Made by a program: the position numbers and the translations under genes. A stretch of DNA of 64,000 bases. It comes from Morinoia aosen. Its lineage: Eukaryota > Arthropoda > Malacostraca > Amphipoda > Talitridae. Each line of letters opens with the position of its first letter. The first letter of the stretch is position 1. Where the stretch lies: contig CM059574.1 in assembly GCA_030386875.1 (NCBI GenBank), positions 5,773,934 to 5,837,933 of the forward strand. The letters are read 5' to 3'. Shown one piece after another: positions 24,564 to 35,810 of this stretch. Under the pieces are notes generated by a model. That model was not told the origin of the DNA. It made no database searches and saw only the letters and a program-made list of their open reading frames with translations.

Positions 24564-24671
24564 CCCAGTCTAACGTTTTCGCCGCCCGCATGCATGTTTT
24601 TCACCGCCCAATTAATTAAATCGCTTAGGCGGCAAAAAACATGCATGCTCCGGCGAGAAAGTTAGACTGGG
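24564..24671. mobile_element. 108-bp hairpin MITE with CCCAGTC ends
   Basis: The left arm starts CCCAGTCTAACGTTTTCGCC and the right arm ends GGCGAGAAAGTTAGACTGGG. The arms pair over about 45 bp, including a GCATGCATG core, around a short AATTAATTAAAT-rich loop. TT on both sides (24562-24563, 24672-24673) gives an apparent 2-bp target duplication. The segment is absent at the matching position of the DUF4817 copy at 37.8-41.0 kb, which supports insertion. No coding capacity; superfamily not assigned. Confidence 0.85.
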
Positions 24672-25093
24672 TTTTAAGAAAAATTCAAAAATGGCATCCA
24701 TTCACTATTTCCGGTATTACGTATGACTCAATCTGACGGTCGCAAGGAATTCCCGTCCAAACTTTAACGGAGAATCTGGCCTGATGTTCAAACTTGTCGT
24801 GCAACATTTGGACGTTAACTATTTCTTCTTGCGTGAATGACACTTAATCAGTAAATAAGATTATTGATACAAGTCAAAGTTCTTCAGCTGCTTGGTGTAG
24901 AAACTCGCAAATTGAACACCACGTAGGTAATCTTTATCGTTTCGTTTTTGCACACGTTGCTAGTGAAAGAGATGTTGACCGTTATCATACAGCACTTCAC
25001 ACACTGTTTTGTGACTTATAAGCATAACACTTATAGCAGAACCCGCACTTGTTTCCATGTTTCCATGTTTCTCCCTCCAAGTTTAGATAGCTT

Positions 25094-25309
25094 AATCTTC
25101 TACGGTGTCCTCCTTCAGGTCGTGGTCTGCGAAATGCTCCGTCTTCACAAAGTCTCCGGTGTATGGCTACACAAATTTGATGAGATGGAACAGGTCTGTT
25201 GGGATATCTTGCTGCGTAAATTTGGACAGCCTCTTTAGAGTGACCTTTTGCTGCACCGTAAGCTTGGAGCATATCTGCTAACTCAGCATTGGGGACTCGC
25301 TCCATTTTC
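25094..25309 (-). other. Highly conserved DUF4817-coding block
   Basis: This 216-bp block differs from the corresponding block of copy 2 (38756-38953 plus 40738-40755) at only five bases. Sequence on both sides is roughly 70-75% identical by eye. Three differences are synonymous; two give the conservative changes Lys/Arg and Val/Ile. Confidence 0.8.
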
Positions 25310-25529
25310 GTTAATACTATTGGAACCGATGAAATGTTCGATGTGGACTAGCAAATTTTAATCTTTGATTTAACGGAACACTCAGATAACTGGGTAAAAA
25401 ATTCAAGTCCTTTTAACCCTTCAACAAAAAATTTTCGACCCCACAATTATTGAGCAAAAAGTGTTCACTTCCACCATCTCAACATCATGTTGAAGTTTTT
25501 TTCAAAAAAATACCCGATCACCCTGGATA

Positions 25530-26484
25530 TAAATGAATTATCACATTTTTCTGTGGTGGGGGTAGCGAAAGCATTTAAATTACAATACCGCGATCGAGAG
25601 CGACGTGGATTTAATGAAAACAATGGTAAAAAGTGACATGAATAAGCGCTTGATAAAGTGGAACACGAGTTCTTATAGGGTTGCCGTGGAATAAATGAAG
25701 CTAAACGAACTGTAACTCATTTTGAAAAAAGGAAATATTAGTTCAATACCCTAAATAATTGGTATGTGGAGGTATGAACATGTACAATTTACATAACTTA
25801 AATTAAAAAAAATTTACTCTTTATACTCATTTAAACTGATATTAACTGCTGTGCTTTTCTTACGAGTAATGGCAGCGAAACCATTAAACACACCGGATAA
25901 CGTGAATGACAGGGAATGAATAAACTTGAAAAATAGGCGTTTGAACAAAAGAAAATATGCAGTAAGCTCCAAATCTTGCTGCGATGGCTATTGTATGACG
26001 ACGAAATGAGACCACACACTGAAGGGGCGAACAACACTCGACTGTGGCGCGTCGCCCAAGCGTCTCTCACTGAATATAATTATTACAGTGCCATCATTAT
26101 TGATATGCAATTTATCACATTTGCTGTTGGTCGCAATAGCTGTTCGTAGTAAGAGACCCCCACGACTCGGTTTCACAGCCACCTGCCGTAAAGTGAGTTC
26201 TCGACGATACAAGGCAGTGTCTCCCAAACTTCTCACGCTCGTAACCCAACTTAACCTGCCACATTTAGTAAGTCATCCGTTGCACAAAATATGGTCAACA
26301 AATATGTGTATTGCAAATTTAAAACTCAAGAAATATTTTTCTTTAATTTATCGTATTCGAAAATTAGGCATCGCGAACGATTATTACCAAAAATGTCAGC
26401 AATATCAGTGGGATGGAAGTTACATCCTTGAAGCAGGTCGAGGAATTCTTGGCATACTAGCAGAACCCGTGGAAATTCCCCGGA
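25530..26484. other. Unassigned sequence
   Basis: No recognised domain. The 177-codon plus frame at 26088-26621 runs from unique sequence into the TAACC-type repeat, and its C-terminus is simply translated repeat, so I do not call it a gene. Confidence 0.45.
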
Positions 26485-26640
26485 GAATGTCATCAATAAG
26501 CATGGGTGGACCCGTGAAAAAATTCGATAACCATAACTTACCAAATTTCAAAAAAACATATCCTAACCTAACCGATCTCAACCTAGCATATTCTAACCTA
26601 TCTTATCCTAGCCTATGCTAACCTGTTATATCCTCATGAT
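26485..26640. repeat. TAACC-type interspersed repeat, isolated copy
   Basis: It starts with a conserved lead (ATGTCATC, then GGTGGACCCGTGAAAAAATT) and runs into degenerate CCTAACCTA words. The same lead plus pentamer structure recurs at about 28007, 28333 and 28624. Confidence 0.7.
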
Positions 26641-27540
26641 ATAACCACCCTACATCTATATTCATAAAGGAATTGCTACGAGGAATACTGAAATGCTTCG
26701 TCTGGCCCACGACTTTCATCTCCTCGAAAAAAACCGCACTTAGAATATCTTCTCGCGGATAAGCGCAACTTTGAATCAACTCTACAATATGCCTCTCGTG
26801 CTATTTCCTTCAACAACAACGCCAAACGACGCTATGCCTTACCATCACCGTGCTACCTTCTTAACATCACCACCACGACGCTGCTGAGGGACTACAAGTT
26901 CAGGTTATCAGACACCTCTTTCTCTTTTCTCTATCACAATGTATTTCTTTTCTTTCTTATCTTAATCATCTAGGGTATTATATAACTCATTTATATAGAT
27001 TGAATGCAGATCCTAATTATTGTTCATCAATATCGTAGGGTTTTCACTTAATAATAATTAGCCACTGTCGTAACGTGTTTGTTCTCTAAGGTAGAGACGC
27101 GCCCTCGTTCCTTCAAGCGAGCGGGCAACAGGGAGGGGAGTCTTATGCAGGGTTTTGCTAGAGGCAGTCGTAAAGGTTCGTTCATTAAGTTCGATATTGA
27201 AGAGTAACAGTACAAGATCAAATAGACTTATTGGTGTCTTCCCCTGCGATGAACCCGCTTTGTTGTAAACGACTTATAGTGTCAAAGCTACTTAAATTTG
27301 ATACTAAAATACCTGGAGATCCATTTTGCTCAATCAATCATTATTGAAGGATCGTAAAGGCACCAGCCTCCTCGCACATATCTCGACAACGTCTGAACTG
27401 GATTCTGCAGATAAGTTAACATATTACTGTATGTCTAACCAGCTTCTCTCTCGACAGCATTGTGATGTATTAGATGTCTGCGTTAAAAACGAACCTTTGT
27501 AATCTTTCATGTCTTTAATTCCCTTTGCAAGTTAGAAAGA
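26641..27540. other. Unassigned sequence
   Basis: I see no domain or repeat. All frames are short. Confidence 0.45.

Positions 27541-27606
<66 letters not shown>
27541..27606. repeat. (GAT)22 microsatellite
   Basis: An uninterrupted trinucleotide run of 66 bp, probably length-polymorphic. Confidence 0.97.
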
Positions 27607-27974
27607 ATGAAATGCACGTTTTTAACAGCCTTCAGCTCTGACCTTACGCTTACCGAACAACAAAGATAATTAGTTAACTATGACGACCGTTATTAATAAT
27701 TGATTTACGACATATATAAATATTATTTGCCCGAATATTGGACTGGTGGCAGTGAAATGATATCTAAAAGAATATGATTCGGTTAGAAATTATCAATTAA
27801 CTTTCGATGCGACTTCACGCTTGAAATAAATCACCAAACATGGGAGAAAGAAAGAGTACGTCCATGAAAATGATGTGGCACCGGAGAAATTAAACATGCA
27901 ACTATAACAATGGCGAGACAACGACAGGAAGAACATAAAAATGGCGTGACATCAGTGGGATACAACTATAACAA

Positions 27975-28655
27975 CCAAATATATCCTAACCTAACCTAAC
28001 TTCAACCAATGTCATCTTTACGCTAGATGGACCCGTGAAAAAATTTGGTCAACATAACCTAACAAATTCTTACAACATGTTCTAACCTAAGCCATCCTAA
28101 TATAACAAAAAATAACCTTATCCTATCCTAACCTAACCGAAGCTAACCTGATATGTCAAACATTAAAAAACCGTGAACTGTAACATAACATATTCTAACC
28201 TATAATATTCTAACCTAACATATTCTAACCTATCTTGTCCTAACCTACGCAAACCAAATCTATCTTAACCTAACATATCTTAAAATATCCTAAGCGAACC
28301 TACCCTAACCTATCCTATCCTAACTTTAACCAATGTCATCGTTAAGCTAGGTGGAATTGTGAGAAAATTCGATCAACATTACCTAACAGATTCAATCATA
28401 ACATATTCTAACTTATACCCATCCTAACATAACAAATTCTTACACCCATAGTTACAAAACGTATACTAACCAATTCTATCCTAACCTATCCTATCCTATT
28501 ATATCCTATCCTATCATAACGAATTAAAAAAATGACAAACAAAAAAACATACAAATTTAAAGAAATAAAACAATTTTCATCTCCCCCTCTCCTTCCCTTC
28601 CTTCTCACCCTCGCTCTACCTAACCAATGTCATCGTTAAGCCAGGTGGATGTTAC
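27975..28655. repeat. TAACC/CCTAA-type repeat with ~300-bp super-unit
   Basis: Degenerate pentamers related to the insect telomere motif (TTAGG on the complementary strand) alternate with a recurring lead: CCAATGTCATC, TTAxGCTAGxTGGA, GTGAxAAAATTxGxTCAACAT. Lead copies start at about 28003, 28329 and 28622, about 326 and 293 bp apart. Composition is strongly G-poor on the plus strand. Confidence 0.8.
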
Positions 28656-28890
28656 ACCCACATGTTACACCCACATTCCCACACCTGCATCCCAAGCATC
28701 CCAAAGATGCCGATGTTAACCTTTAACCTTTTGTTAACCTCTCTCTCCCTCTAATGTAACGCGACCCGACGCGAGCCAACCCGTATCATAGAGACCTCAA
28801 TGATGTTTAAGGGTGTGATGCACACGCACAGGTTAGCGTATTAATACATAGATTTTTAGCAATATTTAAACGAGTCTTTCTTTTTCATCC

Positions 28891-28964
28891 TCAGCACAGT
28901 TGAGAGCCTCTTTTCCAAGAGAGACTCTCAGCACAGTTGAGAGCCTCTTTTCCAAGAGAGACGT
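28891..28964. repeat. 37-bp tandem duplication
   Basis: Two near-perfect adjacent copies of a unit containing TCAGCACAGTTGAGAGCCTC and TTTTCCAAGAGAGA. Each copy has a GAGAGCC/CTCTT self-complementary part. Confidence 0.9.
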
Positions 28965-30894
28965 CGTTGAAAATATTCCCAACAATCTAAAGCTCCCGTG
29001 GACAGAGTTGGCGAGTCGGCTAGTCGTGAAATCCAAAGGGAACTGGCATTTTTTGGGGAAGTTCTATTTTCAAGGCTTCATTGACTCGCACTGTGATCCA
29101 CTCCTCCTCTGCAGGGAAATCATTATCATGGATTGCCTCATCAAGTATAGCAAAGGGATGAATGATCTACATATTAAAGATTGACTATTTGTTGGGCACT
29201 CTCTGGAATGTAGTGATGTACGCTTGTTTCAAGCCCCTCGAATTCAAGCACATATTTTTGTTGATGGTCTGTAAAAGTGATCCAGTATCTTGACTACTGT
29301 CCTCAACAAACTGGGTAGAGAGAAACTGAGCAATCACTCCTTTCTCTAAGCCCCAAATCTGAAGTCCCAGTTTTAACACAAATGCTGTCATGGTTTGATG
29401 GGCATAAATGACTCATGTTTCGGCCCGAACGTTGCAGATTATTAATGTTGAACTTTAAAGAATTATGTACAAAGACTACGTTAACATTCACCTTAACGCC
29501 ACGTACCCCAATGTTTCCTTGATTTTCAGAATTCTTGACATTTTTGTCACTCCTCAATTACCCCAGAAAATCGCTGAATTACCATCAGGCGGCAATTTAC
29601 CCCCAATTGAGGAACCGCTAACCTACTGAAATAAATGAAGTCACTCACTGAAGTGTCCGTCATGCCTGCCGCTCCCTGCACTTCTCACAGTGTTTGTAAT
29701 TTGCCCGTCAGGAACAGCTTCTCAAGCCTGAGCTTTCATAAATAATAAATATTCGTGAAAAGCTGTCGGAATAATTAAAAAACACTGGACCAGAATCCAT
29801 TTCTCTTTCATTCGTGTTCACCTCAGTAAACTTAGTTCAACTATTAATCACCGTACGTACTTCATATTTTTTATAATATGGTTAAAAAAATTATTCCAAG
29901 GATAATACTGGTTGGATTAATATTTAACAAACTTCGTTAATTCGTTATTTACTGCCAAAGTAGGGGAAAAATTAATGTGTATGTCTGCCCTATTGCTATC
30001 TCACTACCGGATGCCATTTTTTCTATTCTTCGCCTTGAATCTGTCTACACGAAGAAATATTTCGCCGGCTAATTCAAGTTTGATACCAATCAGTCAGAAT
30101 TCGCGTCCTCTCTTGCAGTTAACGTAACACAAATGATCTCATCACACCAAAATTTATGTTTCAAAAGCTTAGATTCCTCTACCCAACACCGCATCCAGTC
30201 ACTGCATCCTGAACGCTTGAAAACACTACCAGCTTCAGTTAGTAAGTTTGTGACAGACACAGACAAATGGAGCAAGGTCTCGGCACAGATTATTCTATGT
30301 GCTATGTGTACTGTATACTGAGATATGGCCACTGGTATCGCTCTGATTACTTGCATACCCAGCGATCGGGCATGGGTGTACTGCTTGCCAAGTGGTTTCT
30401 TAGTAAATTTCATGTCTTGTTTAAAAATTTCGACCCAAAATTTGGAAATTTGGACCTCAATGATTTCCATTATATGTTGATTTGTTTATAATAAGGTGCA
30501 CAAACACACAATCTTTAGTCGTCGATATCACTACTTTTCTTCCCCATCATCATATCTCCCTTAAATAATTTCTGTCTGACCTGTTTATATTCCCACTTTT
30601 TACGACGCATGTTTTTTTGTTACGTCATATTCCCGAACTATCCTCATTAGACCGCAGCCTATAGGATATTTCGTACTTGTCATCAAGGTTTTTCCATCAT
30701 TCTCTCATTTTCTAAACTCTCTTACATAACTAACATTACCCGTCCTTCTCTGATATATTTCCCTACATTTCCTGCAACATTATACGTATACAACTCCGTC
30801 TTCTTTAAATGTTTTCCGGCTTTTATCTGGACGAATTTTCAACGTTTAATCGGTAACCACCTTTGACCTTCCAGCGCTCCCTTCCCACGCGCCC
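28965..30894. other. Unassigned sequence
   Basis: No recognised gene. Overlapping frames on both strands at 30090-30491 (126 codons minus, 74 plus) show no family resemblance. A loose inverted match (CCTCAATTACCCC and CCCCCAATTGAGG) sits at 29552-29613. Confidence 0.45.
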
Positions 30895-32728
30895 CCACAC
30901 CTGCAAACCCACGCCTGCACACCCACACCTGCATACACCTGCACCCCCACACGTGCATACCCACACTCCCATACCTGTACACCCACACCCCCACACCTGA
31001 ACACCTACACCTGCACACCTGCACACCCACACTCCCACACCTGCATCCCCACACCTGCACACCCACACCCACACACCTGCACACCTGCACACCCACACTC
31101 CCACACCTGCATCCCCACACCTGCATCCCCACACCTGCACACCCACGCCCCCCACCTGCACACCTGCACACCCACACTCCCACATCTGCATCCCCACACC
31201 TGCACACCCACACCCCCACACCTGCACACCTACACCTGCACACCCACACCCTCACACCTGCACACCCACACCTGCACACCCACACCTGCACACCCACACC
31301 CCCCCACCTGTACGCCCCACACCGGCCCACCCACACCCCCACACCTGCACCCCACACCTGCACCCCCACACCTGCACACCCCACACCTGCACACCCACAC
31401 CTGCATACACCTGCACCCCCACACCTGCATACCCACACCCCCACACTTGCACACCCACACCCCCACACCTGCACACCCCCACACCTGCACCCCCACACCT
31501 GCACACCCACACCAGCACACACCTGCACACCCACATCCCCACACCTGCACACCCACACCCCCACACCTGCACACCCAGACCCCCACAACTGCACACCTAC
31601 ACCTGCACACCCACACCCCCACACCCCCTCACCTGCACACCTACACCTACACACCCACACCCCCACAACTGCACGCCCACACTCCCACACCTGGACACCT
31701 GCAAACCTACACCTGCACACCTGCACACCCACACCCTCACACCTGCACACCCACACCCCCCACACCGGCACACCCACATCCCCACACCTGCACCCCCACA
31801 CCTGCACACCCCACACCTGCACACCCACACCTGCATACACCTGCACCCTCACACCTGCATACCCACACCCCAACTCCTGCACACCCACACCCCCACACCT
31901 GCACACCCCCACACCTGCACCCCCACACCTGCACACCCACACCAGCACACACCTGCACACCCACATTCCCACACCTGTACACCCACACCCCCACACCTGC
32001 ACACTCAGACCCCCACAACTGCACACCCACACCTGCACACCCACACCCCCACACCTGCACACCTGCACCCCCACCCTCAGCACACCAACACCCCCACACC
32101 TGCACACCCACACCCCCACACCTGCACACCTGCACACCCACACACCCATACCTGCACACCCACACCCCCACACCTGCACACCCCACACCTGCACACCCAC
32201 ACCTGCATACACTTGCACCCCCACACCTGCATACCCACACTTCCACACCTGCACACCCCCGCACCTGAACACTCACACCCCCACACCTGCACACCCTCAC
32301 CCCCACACTTGTACACCCACACCTGCATACCCATACCCCCACAACTGCACACCCACACCCCCACACCTGCACACCCACACCTACACACCTGCACCCCCAC
32401 ACCAACACACCACACCCACATTCCCACACCTGCACCTCCACACATGCACACCTCCACACCAGCACACCCACACCCCCACACCTGCACACCTCCACACCAG
32501 CACACCCACACCTGCACACACCTGCAGCCCCACACCTGCACACCTGCACACCCCCACACATGCACACCCACACCCCCACACCTGCACACCCCACACCTGC
32601 ACACCCATACCCCCACACCTGCACACCCCCACACATGGACACCCACACCCCCACACCTGCACACCCACACCTGCACACCCCCACACCTGCACACCCCCAC
32701 ACCTGCACACACCCACACCTGCATCCAC
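30895..32728. repeat. C-rich (CACCC/CACACCTG) minisatellite, ~1.8 kb
   Basis: Reiterated words ACACCTGCACACCCACAC and CCCCCACACCTGCA with variable length. Larger blocks recur: the segment with CTGCATACAC at 31401 is repeated at 31831 (offset 430 bp) and partly at 32203. The plus strand is nearly free of G outside CTGCA words. Stop codons are rare on both strands, which creates frames of up to 477 codons (VGVQVWGCGCAG-type on minus, HTHTPTPAHP-type on plus); they are artefacts of composition. Confidence 0.95.
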
Positions 32729-33782
32729 CTCCATGCCCAACCTGGGGTATCCACCCCCACGCCCAACCTGGGGTATCCACCCCCATGCCCAACCTGGGGT
32801 ATCCACCCCCAAGCCCAACCTGGGGTATCCACCACCACGCCCAACCTGGGGCATCCACCACCATGCCCAACCAGGGGCATCCACCACCACGCCCAACCAG
32901 GGGCATCCACCACCACGCCCAACCTGGGGTATCCACCCCCACGCCCAACCTGGGGTATCCACCACCACGCCCAACCAGGGGCATCCACCACCACGCCCAA
33001 CCAGGGGCATCCACCACCACGCCCAACCAGGGGCATCCACCACCACGCCCAACCTGGGGTATCCACCACCACGCCCAACTAGGGGCATCCACCACCACAC
33101 CCAACCAGGGCATCCACCACCACGCCCAACCAGGGGCATTCACCACCACGCCCAACCAGGGGCATCCACCACCACGCCCAACCAGGGGCATCCACCACCA
33201 CGCCCAACCTGGGGTATCCACCACCACGCCCAACTAGGGGCATCCACCACCACGCCCAACCAGGGCATCCACCACCACGCCCAACCAGGGGCATTCACCA
33301 CCACGCCCAACCAGGGGCATCCACCACCACGCCCAACCAGGGGCATCCACCACCACGCCCAACCAGGGGTATCCACCACCACGCCCAACCTGGGGTATCC
33401 ACCCCCACGCCCAACCTGGGGTATCCACCACACCGCCCAGCCTGGGGTATCCACCCCCACGCCCAACCTGGGGTATCCACCCCACGCCCAACCTGGGGTA
33501 TCCACCACCACGCCCAACCTGGGGTATCCACCACCACGCCCAACCTGAGGTATCCACCCCCACGCCCAACCTGGGGTATCCACCACCACGCCCAGCCTGG
33601 GGTATCCACCACCACGCCCAACCAGGGGCATCCACCACCACGCCCAACCAGGGGCATCCACCACCACGCCCAACTAGGGGCATCCACCACTACGCCCAAC
33701 CAGGGGCATCCACCACCACGCCCAACCAGGGGCATCCACCACCACGCCCAACCAGGGGCATCCACCACCACGCCCAACCAGG
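32729..33782. repeat. 26-bp minisatellite, about 40 copies
   Basis: The unit is ATCCACCACCACGCCCAACC followed by AGGGGC, in two main variants: CAACCTGGGGTAT and CAACCAGGGGCAT. As 26 is not a multiple of 3, each frame cycles through the same 26-residue peptide in 78 bp, so long frames appear in several phases (up to 498 codons on minus, running into the neighbouring array). A six-unit block starting at about 33078 recurs at about 33233, marking a recent segmental duplication of about 155 bp that includes a shortened unit. Confidence 0.97.
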
Positions 33783-34109
33783 GATCTCAGCTTTGGGGCT
33801 CAACCGGAGTCAAGCACCGGCTTGACCCCGGTTCTGAACGGCTGTATTCAAGCAGCGGTGACTTACTCCACTGTCCATGAGAATGCCAAAAAGCACAGTA
33901 ACATTCGGTGCTGCGCTTACATTCGCCGTATTTGTGAAAAAACAATCGGAGAAAAATTTGTGCTAGCTATGTCAACTATATAATTTGTAATACATTACAA
34001 CAAGTTCAGTTGAGTTTGTGCGTGTTTACTCCCACAGTGGCACAAAAATGACACGTTCGTTCTGCACAAACATCTGCCGCCTTCAAAATGATTTTGTCCC
34101 CTCATACAG
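33783..34109. other. Unassigned sequence
   Basis: Flank of the C-rich arrays. Nothing identifiable. Confidence 0.45.
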
Positions 34110-34320
34110 AAACATTTTGCATTTTGATGCGCTCTGTATCCCCTAAATGGAAACAAATAATGATCAGTATTCCACATTCATTGTAATCTTTTTACGCTCT
34201 GTATTTCTCAAACGAAATAAATTATTCTCAATGTTCCACATTCATTGTCATCTTATACGCTTCGTATCCCCTAAACAAAAACCAAATTTGTTCATTGTTC
34301 CACGCACATTCATGTCTTCT
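34110..34320. repeat. Imperfect tandem repeat, ~66 bp, three copies
   Basis: TTCCACATTCATTGTxATCTT, TACGCTCTGTAT and CCTAAAxG recur in the same order about every 66 bp, with substitutions and small gaps. Confidence 0.7.
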
Positions 34321-35580
34321 CAGCTCTTGAGAGTTGCAGTTTTGGTTGGAGCATGCTTCAGTTGTGCACTGCTAGCCCACGCTTACACGAGCAGACTGTT
34401 TCAGCTCGCTTCAGAAGTTGCTTTGTGTCGCTGCCTGCGCTCTGCCCAGCCCCTGTGTGCTCAACTCTCCTGTGTGGGCCTGTTTTGTGCTGTGCTTCTG
34501 AGTTCTTCAGAAATTGCGCAATGCAGACTTCCTCAATACCTTCCGCGTGGTGCAACAACAGCGGAATTAATTTCTCGGTCCACAAGCACTTTCTGCTGTG
34601 TTCACCTTTTCATTGAGAAGTCTTTCTCCACGGACAAACTGTGTAAATGTTATAAAAATTAAGCTCACTTTTCCATATTTTTTTTCAGGTTACTTATTTT
34701 TAACGTTACTCAGTCTGAAATTTTCATTTAAATTGTTTTTGATGATCTTTCATGAATATTACGGATGTCGAATTTGGAGTAAAAATTGCGGTACTCAAAC
34801 AACGTGCCGCGTTAGGGAAGGTGTCTAAGCTCAAAATAAACGTTAAAACAGAACGCGAGATGGCAATTGAGTCCTGGTTCAAACGAAGATGCTGAAATAA
34901 AAAACAAGTATATCGATGCATGTAGTGATGGCGATTTTATGATCTGCGGGAATGGAGTTGCGGTGTGAGACCGTAGAACTCGGGGAAACAGTGCTCGATG
35001 CTGGTTAAAAATTTTAATATGACGAAAATAAATCATTGAACGAAGTACAAAAATGAACTAATTGCTCAGTGTGCGATGCCTCTTCTTCCTCAGCAGGCCT
35101 GCATTTGTTAATTAAGCTCCGGTGAATATTACTGCCGCTTGCTAATTAGCAAAGCCTGTTCGCTTGCGTTTATTCGCTTTCCAGTGCTTTTTTCCAGTGG
35201 AAGAGTTAGATTCTATCTAAATATCTTTAAAACAAATTACATCTCAGCTTTAAGATCACTAAAAAATTTTAAGGAGCCACACTTTATTTGTATGCGAAAA
35301 AATGTTCTTGTTGGAATGTGCGACTCTGTAATTGCGGCATGTCTTGCTCAACTGATGTAAAAAATTCATACCATGGAAAACGTGATTAGAGTTACGAATT
35401 CTCGTAGTGATTGATACTATAGTGTCGTATTGTGGCTTTTCTGACACTAAAAATTGTATGGAAGGTCGTTGTAGTGAGTGATCCTGTGTGGTGCGTACGA
35501 ACGTACAACAAAACACTCCATTACGATCCATTGTTAACGAAAACTCAGACGGAAGTGCTGAATTTTAGTAGAAATTTAAA
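34321..35580. other. Unassigned sequence
   Basis: Frames of up to 171 codons (34147-34662, plus) start in the 66-bp repeat and show no conserved motif. Cys- and Ser-rich translation in three overlapping frames argues against a real gene. Confidence 0.45.
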
Positions 35581-35810
35581 ACCGTATTCTGAGAAAGTGC
35601 GTGCGGGCGAGCGTAAGTGTTAGCGCCATCTGTGCGGCGGGCAGCGGAGCGGTCACACGGCCTGCATCCGCCTGGCGGCGCCCAACTTGTGCTGTTAACT
35701 CGAGCCAAGTTGCCTAATCTGGTCCATGCATATTGATGATGATGCATGAGAGGCCCTTCATATACGGGCCGCGTGTCGGCCAGGCCGCACCATTAGGAAA
35801 TATGGTCTGG
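35581..35810. other. GC/CpG-rich patch with a splice-donor-like word
   Basis: Marked rise in CpG. It contains GAGCGTAAGT (donor-like, about 35609-35618) followed by TAGCGCCATCTGTGCGG (35621-35637), which resembles the AGCGCC(A/C)(C/T)CT core reported for CTCF-type sites and contains a GCCAT core. This could be a promoter or insulator, or chance in a GC-rich patch. Confidence 0.2.

Larger units (their letters stand above)
23990..25527 (-). pseudogene. DUF4817/DDE transposon, copy 1 (degenerate)
   Basis: On the minus strand a frame from 25305 begins MERVPNAELADMLQAYGAAK and continues with YPNRPVPSHQ and IHRRLCEDGAFRRPR, the DUF4817 helix-turn-helix module common in arthropod transposons. Frames then break. 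A second DNA-binding part is decayed, and a PIPPRSPNITPL segment (about 24375-24410) corresponds to the PPRSPDLTPLDF motif before the last catalytic residue of DDE_3 transposases. The end reads ETPGVFDH (about 24170-24200). The right boundary near 25527 has a CACCCTG end comparable to copy 2. It is non-functional and carries the MITE at 24564-24671. Confidence 0.85.

Noticed and set aside
26088-26621. 177-codon plus frame
   Set aside because: Its C-terminal part is translated CCTAA repeat, and the N-terminal part has no recognisable domain.
27541-28655. CRISPR array or origin of replication
   Set aside because: Eukaryotic context. Repeats are degenerate pentamers with no regular spacer structure and no cas genes.
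11990-30465. Shared 18-mer AAATTTGGACCTCAATGA at about 11993 and 30447
   Set aside because: Flanking sequence does not align, so chance in AT-rich DNA cannot be excluded.
30839-33777. Very long open frames (up to 498 codons) on both strands
   Set aside because: They translate 26-bp and CACACCTG-type minisatellites in several phases at once, with no start context, domain or splice logic. The lack of stops follows from composition.
34147-34662. 171-codon plus frame with hydrophobic start-like segment in the middle
   Set aside because: Begins inside a 66-bp repeat, overlaps other open frames and has no family motif or conserved cysteine spacing that I can identify.
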